Made by a program: the position numbers and the translations under genes. A stretch of 61,684 nucleotides of DNA from JBGVSA01 sp041807905. Its GTDB lineage: Bacteria > Pseudomonadota > Gammaproteobacteria > Burkholderiales > Rhodocyclaceae. The stretch lies in the NCBI RefSeq assembly GCF_041807905.1, contig NZ_JBGVSA010000024.1, positions 1-61,684 on the forward strand, written 5' to 3'. Positions 23,166-39,200 of this stretch are shown in pieces (position 1 is the stretch's first letter; every line of letters begins with the position of its first letter). The notes under the pieces are model-generated. The model saw only the letters and a program-made list of their open reading frames with translations, was not told the DNA's origin and did not search any database.

Positions 23166-25313
23166 ATGACGGCGAATGTTCAACACATGCCAGTGGCCAG
23201 TGCCGTGTGGCGCGGGCGACCTTTTCCGCTGGGGGCGACCTGGGACGGCCAGGGCGTCAACTTCGCGCTTTTCTCGCAACACGCCGAGCGCGTGGAGCTG
23301 TGCCTGTTCGACACGCACGGCAGGCGCGAGATACAGCGTATCGAAATGCGCGAGCGCACCGATTTCATCTGGCACTGCTATCTGCCGGAGATCCGTCCCG
23401 GCCAGCATTATGGCTACCGTGTTCACGGGCCTTATGCGCCGCACGAGGGGCACCGCTTCAATCCGCACAAGCTGCTGATCGACCCGTACGCGCGGGCCAT
23501 CGTCGGCGACGTGCGCTGGAGCGACGTGCAGTTCGGCTATCGCGTCGGCAGCCGGCGGGACGACCTGTCGCTCGACGTGCGCGACAGCGCCAGCGGCGTG
23601 CCCAAGAGCGTGGTCGTGGACGAGGCATTCACCTGGGGCGACGATCGGCCGCCCTGCACGCCGTGGTTCGATTCGGTGCTCTACGAGGTGCACGTCAAGG
23701 GCGCCACGCAACTGCATCCGGACGTGCCTCCGAAGCTGCGCGGCACCTATGCCGGGCTGGCCTGTCCGCCCATGGTCGAACACCTCAAGCGCCTGGGCGT
23801 GACCGCTGTCGAGCTATTGCCCATGCATGCCTTCGTCGATGACAAGCGGCTCGTGCAGGTGGGCCTGCACAACTACTGGGGCTACAACACGCTGGGCTTC
23901 TTCGCTCCTCACATGGGCTATAGCTCGTCCGGATCGATCAACGAGTTCAAATCGATGGTGCGCACGCTGCATGCCGCCGGCATCGAGGTCATTCTCGACG
24001 TGGTCTACAACCACACGGCGGAAGGGAATCATCTTGGGCCGACGCTAAGTTTTCGCGGTATCGACAACGCCACCTACTACCGTCTGAGCGCTGAGGACCG
24101 CCGCTACTACACCGACTACACCGGTACGGGCAACTCGCTCGATACGCACAATCCGATCGTATTGCGCCTGGTGATGGACAGCCTGCGCTACTGGGTACAG
24201 GAGATGCACGTCGACGGCTTCCGTTTCGATCTCACGACGACACTGGCGCGCGGCGAGAATGCCTTCGATTACTTCGGCGGATTTCTCGCAGCCGTGCGGC
24301 AGGACCCGACGCTATCGCGCGTGAAGATGATTGCCGAGCCGTGGGATCTGGGCGAAGGCGGATACCGCGTCGGCGGATTTCCGCCGGGCTGGGCCGAGTG
24401 GAACGACAAGTACCGCGACGTGGTGCGTTCGTACTGGAAAGGCGACGGTGGCGTGATCGGTGAGCTGGCCTACCGGCTGGCCGGTTCGTCGGACGTGTTC
24501 GCGCACAACGGGCGCGGACCGACGGCGAGCATCAACTTCATCACTGCTCACGATGGCTTCACGCTCAACGATCTGGTTTCGTACAACGACAAGCACAACG
24601 AAGCCAACGGCGAGGAGAACCGCGACGGCATCAACGAGAACCGTAGCTGGAACTGCGGTGTGGAGGGGCCGACCGACGACGAAGAGATCCTTTCCCTGCG
24701 CGCACGCCAGCGCCGCAACCTGATGGCCACGCTGCTGCTGTCCAACGGGGTGCCGATGATCCTGGCCGGCGATGAGATGGGGCGCTCCCAGGGCGGGAAC
24801 AACAATGCCTACTGCCACGACAACGAAATCGCATGGGTGAGGTGGGATCTTTCGCCGGCCGATGTCGCCATGCTGGGTTTTACCGCACGCGTGGTGATGC
24901 TGCGCAACCGGCACCCGCTGTTCCGCCGTCGGACGTTCTTTCGCGGTATCGAAGTCAGCGACGCCGGCACCAAGGACATCACCTGGCTCAACCCCGACGG
25001 CAAGGAGATGACCGAGCAGGAGTGGCACAACGCCTTTGCCCGCTGCCTCGGCGTGCAACTGTCGGGCGCCGGGCTGGCCGAACATGACGAGCGCGGTCAG
25101 CCGATCATCGATGACGACCTGATGCTGCTGCTGAACGCTCACTACGACCCCGTGGACTTTGTGATCCCCGGTCTCGTCGACACGGAATGGGTGCCGGTAC
25201 TCGATACGCATTATGACGACGGCGTGCCACACAAGGGGCCGCTCCATCCGGGCGGTCGCTATGCGCTGGAAGGGCGCTCGATGGTCCTGCTGTGTCGCAG
25301 GAGGGGCCCATGA
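23166..25313 (+). CDS. glgX: Glycogen debranching enzyme
   Basis: GlgX hydrolyses alpha-1,6 links of limit dextrins. The 715-residue protein has a CBM48-like N-terminus (PFPLGATWDGQGVNFALFSQ) and an isoamylase-type GH13 barrel. Characteristic motifs are VVYNHTAEGNHLGPTLSF, the nucleophile in FRFDLTTTLARG, acid/base Glu in IAEPWDLGEGGYRVGGFPP, and AHDGFTLNDLVSYNDKHNE. An AGGAG lies 7 bases before the ATG. The stop overlaps the treZ start by 4 bases. With the TreY/TreZ pair it can feed linear maltodextrins into trehalose. Confidence 0.97.
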   Translation: MTANVQHMPVASAVWRGRPFPLGATWDGQGVNFALFSQHAERVELCLFDTHGRREIQRIEMRERTDFIWHCYLPEIRPGQHYGYRVHGPYAPHEGHRFNPHKLLIDPYARAIVGDVRWSDVQFGYRVGSRRDDLSLDVRDSASGVPKSVVVDEAFTWGDDRPPCTPWFDSVLYEVHVKGATQLHPDVPPKLRGTYAGLACPPMVEHLKRLGVTAVELLPMHAFVDDKRLVQVGLHNYWGYNTLGFFAPHMGYSSSGSINEFKSMVRTLHAAGIEVILDVVYNHTAEGNHLGPTLSFRGIDNATYYRLSAEDRRYYTDYTGTGNSLDTHNPIVLRLVMDSLRYWVQEMHVDGFRFDLTTTLARGENAFDYFGGFLAAVRQDPTLSRVKMIAEPWDLGEGGYRVGGFPPGWAEWNDKYRDVVRSYWKGDGGVIGELAYRLAGSSDVFAHNGRGPTASINFITAHDGFTLNDLVSYNDKHNEANGEENRDGINENRSWNCGVEGPTDDEEILSLRARQRRNLMATLLLSNGVPMILAGDEMGRSQGGNNNAYCHDNEIAWVRWDLSPADVAMLGFTARVVMLRNRHPLFRRRTFFRGIEVSDAGTKDITWLNPDGKEMTEQEWHNAFARCLGVQLSGAGLAEHDERGQPIIDDDLMLLLNAHYDPVDFVIPGLVDTEWVPVLDTHYDDGVPHKGPLHPGGRYALEGRSMVLLCRRRGP

Positions 25314-27150
25314 AAGCGCGGCACGTCATGCCGTTCGGCGCCCAACCGCAGGATGAAGGCGGCACGCTGTTCCGGTTGTGGGCGCCGGCGGCAGCGGCCG
25401 TCGAGCTGGTGCTGGAGCAAGGGCAGGGAGCGCACCACCACGAACACCTGCTGCGGATGCAGGCCAGCGACGATGGCTGGTACAGCCTGTACGTGGCCGA
25501 AGCCGGCGGCGGCGACTGCTACGGGTTCCGCATCGATGGCGACATCCGGGTGCCGGACCCGGTGTCGCGTTTCAATCCGGTCGATGTCCATGGGGCCAGC
25601 CAGTTGATCGACGCCACTGCGTTCGACTGGGACGAAGACTGGCGCGGCCGGCCGTGGAACGAGGCGGTGATCTACGAATTGCATGTCGGCACTTTCACAC
25701 GCGAAGGAACTTACGCTGCGGCTGAAGCGCGCCTGCCGCATCTCGCGGAACTCGGCATCACGGCCATCGAGCTGATGCCGCTGGCTGCTTTCCCCGGCAC
25801 GCGAGGCTGGGGCTACGACGGCGTGCTGTACTTTGCGCCGGAGGCGAGCTACGGCACGCCCTGGGAACTGAAACACTTCATCCAGGCCGCACACCGCGCG
25901 GGCATCATGGTGTTCCTCGACGTGGTCTACAACCACTTCGGCCCGGAAGGCAATTACCTGCACGTGTACGCGCCGCAGTTCTTCACCGATCGTCATCACA
26001 CCCCGTGGGGCAAGGGCATGGATTTCGACGGCGAGCACAGCAATGTGGTGCGCGAGTTCTTCATCCACAACGCGCTGTTCTGGCTCGATGAATACCGTTT
26101 CGACGGGCTGCGGCTGGATGCCGTGCATGCCATCGCGGACGACTCGCCCACGCACCTTCTCAACGAACTGTCCATGCGCGTGCGTCAGACGCTGGGCCAC
26201 GACCGTCACATCCATCTGGTGCTCGAGAATGCCGACAACCTCGCCACGCGTCTCGGCGCCGCGGCGACTCCCGGCCTGTTCGAAGCGCAATGGAACGACG
26301 ACTTCCATCACGCCATGCATGTGCTGCTGACGGGCGAGGTCGACGGCTACTACGCGGCTTTCAAGCATGAGCCCATCCGCATGCTCGGACGCGTGCTGAC
26401 CGAGGGGTTCGCATACCAGGGCGAAGCCTTCAGCGATTGGAAGGGTGTGCCGCGCGGGCAACCGAGCAAGCATCTGCCGCCGACGGCGTTCATCAATTTT
26501 CTGCAGAACCACGACCAGATCGGCAATCGCGCGATGGGCGAACGACTGTGCGCGCTGGCAGCACCCGATGCGCTGGAGGCGGCAGCATCCGTACTGCTGC
26601 TGTCGCCGATGATCCCCATGGTCTTCATGGGCGACGAATTCGGGGCGGCGACACCGTTCCTGTTTTTCTGCGATTTCCACGGCGAGCTTGCGCGCGCGGT
26701 GACCGAAGGGCGGCGACGCGAATTCGCCGGCTTCGCCCGTTTCACCGACTGGAGTGCGATCGCGCGCATCCCCGACCCGAACGCAGTGCGCACGTTCGAG
26801 ATGAGCAAGCTCGACTGGGACAGCGTCGCGCTGCCGTCGCACGCCGCGATCCTCGCGCAGTACCGGCATCTCATCGCGCTGAGGCGGCAGCGCATCGTGC
26901 CGCTGCTGCCGCGCATCCTGCCCGGCGAGCATCGCGTGGATTATCCGCACGCCCAGGCCATGGAGGTGCGCTGGCAACTCGACGGCGGCGGCACGCTCAG
27001 GTTGCAGGCAAACCTCAGCATGGTGCCGGCGGACATGCCGGTGCTCGATGATGCGTTCCATCAGTGTGGGCCGATCGAAGGCGATCGCCTGGGCCCCTGG
27101 GCGGTCCGCTGGAGTGTTGTCGAAGAAAGTCCCGGAGGGAGATCGAACAA

Positions 27151-27154
<4 letters not shown>
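25310..27154 (+). CDS. treZ: Malto-oligosyltrehalose trehalohydrolase
   Basis: TreZ releases trehalose from maltooligosyl trehalose made by TreY. The 614-residue protein has an N-terminal CBM48-type domain (TLFRLWAPAAAAVELVLEQG) and a GH13 barrel with FDGLRLDAVHAI (nucleophile), LVLENADN (acid/base region) and FLQNHDQIGNRAMGERL. ATG 25310 was preferred: AGGAGGGG precedes it and it overlaps the glgX stop as ATGA. An in-frame GTG lies at 25292. The 3' end overlaps the next gene by 4 bases. Confidence 0.95.
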
Positions 27155-32280
<5,126 letters not shown>

Positions 32281-32317
32281 GATCGCGGACAACGTCCACG
32301 CTGCCGGGAGTCATGCG

Positions 32318-33811
32318 ATGGTGGGGGATGAGAATTCCATTCAACGGTATGTCGAGACCATGAAGAAATCCGGTGGCAGAAAAATTCTGTTCGCCACGCC
32401 TGAGTGCGCGCCGTGGGTAAAAACGGGTGGACTCGGTGATGTGGCCGCCGCTTTGCCCGAAGCACTATGCCGTCTGGGGCACGACGTGCGCCTCCTGATG
32501 CCGGCGTATCCGTGGGTCAAGGTTCAGGCGAGGGGAGCGCGGCGTGCCGGGACGATTCCCGCGTACAACGGCTTGCCGGGCTGCACGCTGCTGCAGACGC
32601 GGATGCCCAATGGCGTGCCGATCTGGTTGATCGATTGTCCCGAAATGTATGAGCGCCACGGCGGCGCGTACCTGGACACCAATGGCGTCGACTTTGCCGA
32701 CAATCACCTGCGCTTCGGCCTGCTCTCGCGCGTGGCAGCCATCCTCGCCAGCGATGGCAGCCCGTTGAGCTGGCGCCCCCAGGTGCTGCATTGCCATGAC
32801 TGGACGACCGGCTTGGCGCCCGCCTATCTCAAGTTCTGGCAGCAGCCCGTGCCGAGCGTGATGACCATTCACAATCTGGCGTTCCAGGGCTTGTTCGATA
32901 TGAGCACGGCGGATGTGCTGGACGTGCCGCCCGCCGCACGCGGCGTGGACGGCGTCGAATTCTGGGGGCGCCTGTCGTTCCTGAAGGCCGGCCTGTTCTA
33001 TGCTGATTGCATCACGACGGTGAGCCCGACCTACGCCGCCGAGATCCAGCGCGAGCCGTTGGGTTTTGGCCTGCAGGGTTTGCTGTCTGGCAGGCAGGCA
33101 CAGTTGCAGGGCATCCTCAATGGCATCGACACCACCGTGTGGGACAGTTCGGTCGATCCGCTCATCGCCGAGCACTATGGGCTCGATACCTTGTCGGCCA
33201 AGAGCGGCAACCGGCGTGCGCTGCGCGCCAAGCTCGGGTTGGCGCAGGACGCCGACGCCATGCTGATCGGCATGGTTACGCGGCTGACGGGGCAGAAGGG
33301 CATCGATCTGGTGCTCGAAGCCATGGAGCGGCTGCTGACGTTGCCTGTGCAACTGGTGGTCCTGGGCAGCGGCGACCGGGCATTCGAAGAAGCTTTCCGT
33401 GCGTTGGCTGTGCGCATGCCGCAGCGCGTGGCAACGGTGATCGGTTTCGACGAGAGCCTGGCGCATCTGATCGAGGCGGGCGCGGATGCTTTCCTGATGC
33501 CTTCGCGCTTCGAGCCCTGCGGCCTCAACCAGATGTACAGCCAGCGCTATGGCACGCCGCCGATCGTGCACGCCACGGGCGGGCTGGCCGACTCCGTGGT
33601 CGATGAAACCGACGGCGAGAACGCCAGCGGATTCGTCTTCAATCAGCCCACGGCGGTGGCCTTGCTCGATGCCGTGGACCGGGCCGTAGCGACTTATCGT
33701 CGCCCCGAACGCTGGGTGCGCTTGCAGCGCAACGGCATGATGCGCGACTTCAGTTGGACAGCCAGCGCTGCGCAGTATGCGGCACTCTATGAGCGGGTCA
33801 TCGAAGGCTGA
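32318..33811 (+). CDS. glgA: Glycogen synthase (ADP-glucose)
   Basis: GlgA (GT5) extends alpha-1,4-glucan with ADP-glucose. The 497-residue protein has the N-terminal substrate loop PWVKTGGLGDVAAALP (K-x-G-G-L motif), HCHDWTTGLAPAYLK, TIHNLAFQGLF, and the C-terminal MPSRFEPCGLNQMYSQRYGT with the conserved glutamate, then ATGGLADSV. ATG 32318 with GGGAG upstream was chosen. ATG 32360 is a shorter alternative. It ends the seven-gene operon, 37 bases after treY. I see no clear terminator in 33812-34022. Confidence 0.97.
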   Translation: MVGDENSIQRYVETMKKSGGRKILFATPECAPWVKTGGLGDVAAALPEALCRLGHDVRLLMPAYPWVKVQARGARRAGTIPAYNGLPGCTLLQTRMPNGVPIWLIDCPEMYERHGGAYLDTNGVDFADNHLRFGLLSRVAAILASDGSPLSWRPQVLHCHDWTTGLAPAYLKFWQQPVPSVMTIHNLAFQGLFDMSTADVLDVPPAARGVDGVEFWGRLSFLKAGLFYADCITTVSPTYAAEIQREPLGFGLQGLLSGRQAQLQGILNGIDTTVWDSSVDPLIAEHYGLDTLSAKSGNRRALRAKLGLAQDADAMLIGMVTRLTGQKGIDLVLEAMERLLTLPVQLVVLGSGDRAFEEAFRALAVRMPQRVATVIGFDESLAHLIEAGADAFLMPSRFEPCGLNQMYSQRYGTPPIVHATGGLADSVVDETDGENASGFVFNQPTAVALLDAVDRAVATYRRPERWVRLQRNGMMRDFSWTASAAQYAALYERVIEG

Positions 33812-33909
33812 AGGCGGTCGATATGCCAGCACCCATACGCAAAGGGCGCCGGGTTGTGTCTTGTTGTTACAACGCCACCCGCCTGTCAGTTGATAAATGC
33901 CGTCTGATC

Positions 33910-33949
33910 TTTTCAGAAATTTCAACAGTTTTATCAGTTTCGGCTGACA
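33910..33949 (+). repeat. 40-base AT-richer element, copy 1
   Basis: TTTTCAGA, then TTTC, then CGGCTGACA at the same spacing as at 34610-34649. The 40-base windows agree at both ends and differ in the middle. It lies about 75 bases upstream of the unknown gene at 34023 and is less GC-rich than its surroundings. Function is unknown; a promoter or protein site is possible. Confidence 0.4.
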
Positions 33950-34022
33950 TCCAAGCCCCGGCGTTTCGGGGACTATCGGCTTTGTCGCGGCCCCCGCTGC
34001 CGCGTTTGCCGAATGTCCCTCG

Positions 34023-34550
34023 ATGTCACATGCCACTGCCACTCTCATTTGCTCGCCGCGCCTGACGTACTCGGCGTTCGATGCAGGCACTGGTTTGAAG
34101 CCCATCGCCGGGGACATTGACCCCATGTGGTTCCTCTTCTTCGACGAGCATGACCTGCGGTTTGCCGAGATCCGTGCAGGCGAGTCAGTCCGTCACGTAC
34201 CGTATTTCGTGGCACCGGTGTCCGAGGTCTGGCGCCGTCTGACCGACGACGGTGTTGCGCTGCGCGCCCTCGAGCGTCATCGCCCTGAACTGGTCGCGTT
34301 GCTCAACACGCCCGAGGTACGTTCGTCGGGCTATTTCATGCTCGACACCTGGGCGCTGTGGCAGCAACGCGGTGACGACTGCGCCAGCTTCTGCATGGGC
34401 CACATCCGCCGTATGCGACTGCTGCGCGAAAGCTCGCACCGCTGGTACTGCCTGCGCAACGTGGGCCAGCCGTGCAGGTCGTCGGAAGGCGCCTGTCACT
34501 GGCGGGCTGCGGCACAGGACGTTGCCGTCTCCCCGCCGCCGCTGCACTGA
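34023..34550 (+). CDS. Hypothetical protein
   Basis: A 175-residue soluble product with no recognised domain. Codon use from about residue 14 onward looks like that of neighbouring genes, and the protein contains coherent stretches such as MWFLFFDEHDLRFAEIRAGE and SSGYFMLDTWALWQQRGDD, which argues for a real gene. No ribosome site precedes ATG 34023. A later start at the internal Met before WFLFF (about 34125) is possible. It is flanked by two copies of a 40-base element. Confidence 0.5.
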   Translation: MSHATATLICSPRLTYSAFDAGTGLKPIAGDIDPMWFLFFDEHDLRFAEIRAGESVRHVPYFVAPVSEVWRRLTDDGVALRALERHRPELVALLNTPEVRSSGYFMLDTWALWQQRGDDCASFCMGHIRRMRLLRESSHRWYCLRNVGQPCRSSEGACHWRAAAQDVAVSPPPLH

Positions 34551-34894
34551 GCGTCATCTCTGGTGACGCCATTGGGCGTCTCTGTCCGCTGCAAAGAGTA
34601 CTTGCCCGATTTTCAGAGCTTTCCGAGTCCATCTCGGCATCGGCTGACAAGTCAAAACTCGCGCATTCGGGAATCATTTGTCATCCATAGCGAATTCGCC
34701 TAGGTAATGTTTCCGATGACCTCCTGGCCCCGTTCTTGTCTGACGTAACGACGGCTCGTTCGTCGCTACGCCGATACCGAGGTTTTCGTCTGGCGACGGC
34801 AGTTCGATATTCGTCTGCACTTCGCTCGCGGGTGTGCCGTGAAATCCCCCGTCGCTCGGCCATTTCCGATCGTGCGTGCCGCGTTCTCTTCTTG
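34551..34894. other. Gene-free spacer before FkbM gene
   Basis: No gene is supported here. The second copy of the 40-base element (TTTTCAGA...CGGCTGACA) is at 34610-34649. The rest is less GC-rich than average up to about 34720. No clear -35/-10 pair or terminator was recognised. Confidence 0.5.
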
Positions 34895-35752
34895 ATGAAG
34901 GCCATGACTCCCGTTCTTCCCTTTCCCAATGCGCTTGTCGAAACACGTCACGGCTGGATGGTCGTCAACACCTGCGACCGCTACGTTGCGCGTTCGCTGA
35001 TGGAATATGGCGAGTACAACGAGGAGGAGTGGAACGTCATCGCGCAGCTCTATGCACGCCCCGGCTGCATTGTCGAAGTGGGCGCCAACATGGGGTCGCA
35101 TTCGGTTGCGATGGCGCGCAAGGCGGCGCAGGAGGGACGGGAGTTCATTGCCTTCGAGCCGCAGCCGGCGATGTTCCAGCTCTTGTGCGCCAACCTCGCC
35201 CTGAACAGCCTGATGCATGCATCGGCGTACCCGTATGCGTGCGCAGCACAATCGGGCGTCGTCAGTTTTCCGCTGCCGGATTACCGGCGAGTCGATACCA
35301 ACTATGGGGCCGTGTCGATGGAGCGCGGGGCAGGCGGGGCAGGGACGGTGACCGTGCCTTGCGTGGCGCTCGACGATGCGTTGGCCGGCAAGCCGGTCGG
35401 CCTGTTGAAGATCGATGTCGAAGGGTTTGAGGAAGACGTGCTGCGTGGCGCGACACGATTGATTGCCGAGTCTCGCCCGCTCATCTACGTGGAAAACGAC
35501 CGGGCCGAGAAGTCCGGGTCGCTTCAGCGTTGTATCCGCGAACTGGGGTACGACGCTTACTGGAGCACTCCGCCGCTGTTCAACGCCGACAACTTCCGCG
35601 CCAGGCGGGACGATATTTTCAACGGCGTCGTATCGATCAACATGCTGTGCGTGCCGACGGAGTTGAATATTGCGGTCCACGGTTTCGTGCCGGCAACGGA
35701 CCTCGATTTCCATCCGGCCGGCAGGCCGATCGAGCCGCAGGCACGGTGCTGA
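34895..35752 (+). CDS. FkbM-family methyltransferase
   Basis: The 285-residue protein has the FkbM SAM-dependent methyltransferase fold: SAM-binding IVEVGANMGSHSVAMAR, FIAFEPQPAMFQLL, the LLKIDVEGFEEDVLRGA motif typical of the family, and PLIYVENDR. FkbM enzymes O-methylate sugars, lipids or small molecules, often in surface polysaccharide or natural product pathways. The target here is unknown and no biosynthetic cluster adjoins it. ATG 34895 was chosen because the FkbM-like sequence starts soon after. The frame is open upstream to 34736 but without a ribosome site, and ATG 34904 is also possible. Confidence 0.88.
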   Translation: MKAMTPVLPFPNALVETRHGWMVVNTCDRYVARSLMEYGEYNEEEWNVIAQLYARPGCIVEVGANMGSHSVAMARKAAQEGREFIAFEPQPAMFQLLCANLALNSLMHASAYPYACAAQSGVVSFPLPDYRRVDTNYGAVSMERGAGGAGTVTVPCVALDDALAGKPVGLLKIDVEGFEEDVLRGATRLIAESRPLIYVENDRAEKSGSLQRCIRELGYDAYWSTPPLFNADNFRARRDDIFNGVVSINMLCVPTELNIAVHGFVPATDLDFHPAGRPIEPQARC

Positions 35753-35769
35753 TGCTGCGCGCCGGCGCG

Positions 35770-36261
35770 CTACCCCACACGCATGGCGTAGACCGCTACG
35801 GCAAGGGCCACGCCGATGACAACTTCCCCGGCCAGCATTCTCTGCAGCGATTGTGCGCGCAGCGCGATGGGTAATTCGGAGTGTTCGCTGATGCGCCGCA
35901 CGATCTGCAATCCGATGCGATGGCCAAGCACGGCGGCAGCCACAACGATGAAGGCGATGGCAATGGGACCGACCGCCGGCACGAATCGCGTGAACGCCCA
36001 CGCCAGTGGCACGCAGACGATCGCCGCAAGCCCCAGGCTGCACAGCCGTGCCATCGCGCCATCGCGCAGCCCTTGCGCGACCTCTTCCGCAGATTCGGTT
36101 GCCGGCGCAGACCGGTCCAGCCCGCGGCGGTCCATGGTGACGTCCAGCGCGGAGCGGGCCTCGCCGATGAGGTCTTCGCGTCGACGATGCAATGCGAGGA
36201 TCTGGTGGTCTTCCATGTCCTCGTAGCGTTCAAGAAAGTCGCGCTGCGTATCCTTGCTCAT
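35770..36261 (-). CDS. Small inner-membrane protein of unknown function
   Basis: The 163-residue protein has a charged N-terminal half (start MSKDTQRDFLERYEDMEDHQ, then IGEARSALDVTMDRRG), two hydrophobic segments around residues 72-110 (LGLAAIVCVPLAWAF and GPIAIAFIVVAAAVLG), and a C-terminal hydrophobic segment (EVVIGVALAVAVYAMRVG). No family is recognised. The ATG lies only 4 bases after the mfd stop codon, so it is very probably translated from the mfd transcript. Confidence 0.7.
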   Translation of the reverse strand: MSKDTQRDFLERYEDMEDHQILALHRRREDLIGEARSALDVTMDRRGLDRSAPATESAEEVAQGLRDGAMARLCSLGLAAIVCVPLAWAFTRFVPAVGPIAIAFIVVAAAVLGHRIGLQIVRRISEHSELPIALRAQSLQRMLAGEVVIGVALAVAVYAMRVG

Positions 36262-36265
36262 CACT

Positions 36266-39200
36266 CTAGGTTAGCTGCTTGAAGATGTCGCGTATGCGCG
36301 CCACGCGATCTTTGATTGTTTCGGAATACGTCGTCACCGTGAGCTTGTCCTGCCCAGCCAGTTTGTAGTGCTTGTTCTTCTGGATAAGCTGGATGATGCG
36401 GATCGGTTCGATCGGCGGATTGGGCACGAACTGCAACTGGATGCGCGACTCGGACGCGTCGATCTTGGTGATGCCCAGCGGCGCCGCCGCCAGCCGCATG
36501 CGGTGCGTCTCGATCAGCGCCTGTGTCTGCTCGGGCATGTCGCCGAAGCGGTCGATCAGTTCTTCCTGGATGCCCTGCAGCTCATCGGAGCTGTCGCAGT
36601 TGGCCATGCGCTTGTAGAGCGTAAGGCGCTCCTGCACGTCGCTGCAGTAATCGCTGGGCAATAGTGCCGGCACGTGCAGGTTGATTTCCGAGACCACGTC
36701 CAGCGGCTGCGCGAGGTTCGGTTCCTTGCCGGCCTGCAGTGCCTTGACTGCGCGCTTGAGCATTTCGGTGTAGAGCGAAAAACCCACTTGCTGTATCTCG
36801 CCCGATTGCGATTCGCCCAATACCTCGCCCGCGCCGCGGATTTCGAGATCGTGCATGGCAAGGTAGAAGCCGGAACCGAGGTCTTCCATCATGGTGATGG
36901 CTTCAAGCCGCTTCTGCGCGTTGGCGCTGGGCTTTTCGACGTCAGTGAGCAGGTAGGCGTACGCCTGGTGGTGCGAACGCCCGACACGGCCCCGCAACTG
37001 ATGCAACTGCGCCAGCCCGAAGCGGTCGGCGCGATTGATGACGATGGTGTTGGCCGTCGGGATGTTGATGCCAGTCTCGATGATGGTCGTGCACAACAAC
37101 AGGTTGGCGCGCTGTGTGGTGAAGTCGCGCATGACGCGTTCGAGTTCGCGTTCCGGCAACTGGCCGTGGCCCACCGCGATGCGCGCTTCGGGCAGCAATT
37201 CCTGCAAGGCCTGATGCATGTTCTCGATGGTCTCCACTTCGTTGTGGAGGAAGTACACCTGCCCGCCGCGCTTGAATTCGCGCAGCACGGCTTCGCGGAT
37301 GATGCCCTTGGAGTACTTCTGCACGAAGGTCTTGATCGCCAGCCGCTTTTGCGGGGCGGTGGCAATCACTGAGAACTCGCGCAGGCCTTCCATGGCCATG
37401 CCCAGCGTGCGCGGAATCGGCGTGGCGGTCAGCGTGAGGATGTCGACTTCGCTGCGCAGGCTCTTGAGCGATTCCTTCTGCCGCACACCAAAGCGGTGTT
37501 CCTCGTCGATGATCACCAGGCCGAGGCGTTTGAATTCCACGTCCTTCTGGAGCAGGCGGTGCGTGCCGATGATGATGTCGAGCTTGCCTTCAGCAAGTTG
37601 CTCCAGCGCTTCGGCTTGTTCCTTGGCGCTGCGGAACCGCGACAGTTCGGCGATGCGCACGGGCCAGTCGGCAAAGCGATCGACGAAAGTCTGGTAGTGC
37701 TGCTCGGCAAGCAGCGTGGTGGGGCAGAGCACGGCAACCTGCTTGCCGTCCTGAATGGCGATGAAGGCTGCGCGCAGGGCCACTTCGGTCTTGCCGAAAC
37801 CCACGTCGCCGCACACGAGCCGGTCCATCGGACGGCCTGAGCGCATGTCTTCGACCACCGCGTTGATGGCGGCGAGCTGGTCGGGTGTTTCTTCAAAACC
37901 GAAGCCTTCGGCAAAGGCTTCCAGGTCGTGCTGCTTGAAGTCGAACTTGTGCCCGGGGCGTGCCGCGCGCTGCGCGTAGAGCGCGAGCAATTCGGCGGCG
38001 GTGTCGCGCACCTGCTGCGCGGCCTTGCGCTTGGCCTTCTCCCACTGACCGCTGCCAAGGCGATGCAACGCCACGCCATCCGGGTCCGCCCCAGCGTAAC
38101 GCGTGATCACATGCAGTTGCGAAACCGGTACGTACAGCTTGTCGCCGTTGGAGTATTCCAGGTCCAGGAATTCGGTTTCGCCTTCACCCAGATCGAGATA
38201 GACGAGGCCAAGATAGCGGCCGATGCCATGGCTGGCATGCACGACCGGATCGCCCACCTTCAGTTCGGAAAGATCCTTGAGCCAGCCTTCGATCGATGTC
38301 TTGCGCCCGTCGCGACCCCGGCCGCGCGGGCGGGCCTGCGTCGCGTACAACTCGTTTTCAGTCAGGATGGCGACGCGCGATGCGATGTCGAGGAAGCCCG
38401 CCGACAACGGCCCCACGCTCAGCGCGAGTCTGGCGTCGCCCGCGAGGAACGCGGCGAAGTCCGCGCTGCTGGTTGGCTTGACGCCGTATTCGGCGAAGTA
38501 CTCGGACATCGTCTGCGCGCGACCGGCGGATTCTGCGAGCAGCAGCGTGCGGCCGTCGAAGCCCGACAGGAAAGCCTTGAGCTTGTAGAGCGGGTCGGGC
38601 GATTTGCGGTCTACACCCAAGTCATTGATGGCGGCCGTGGGCGACGGTGTGTCGTTGGCAAGGCCCATGGCGATGCGGGGCAGGGCGCCGAGCGCGACGA
38701 AGAATTGCTCGCTCGAAATGAACAGACGATCTGGCGACAGCAGAGGGCGCGCGCGATCTCCGGCAAGCAAGCGATAGCGGCCCTGCGCTTCGCGCCAGAA
38801 GTCTTCAATGGCGGTCGGCACGTCGTTATGCGTGATCACGACCGCATCGCGCGGCAGGTAGTCGAATACCGTCGCCGTCGATTCGAAGAACAGGGGCAGG
38901 TAGTACTCGATGCCGGGTGAGGCGATGCCGTTCGAGATGTCCTTGTAGATGATGGACTTGGATGGGTCGCCCTCGAAGGCTTCGCGGAATGCCTGGCGGA
39001 AGCGGCTGCGTGCCGCGTCATCGAGCGGGAATTCACGTGCCGGAAGCAGGCGGATTTCCGGTACCGGATAGACGGTGCGCTGGGAGTCCGGATCAAAGGT
39101 ACGGATGGTTTCGATGTCGTCGTCGAACAGGTCGACACGGAAGGGCAGTTGCGCGCCCATCGGAAAGAGATCGATCAACCCGCCGCGCACCGAGAATTCG

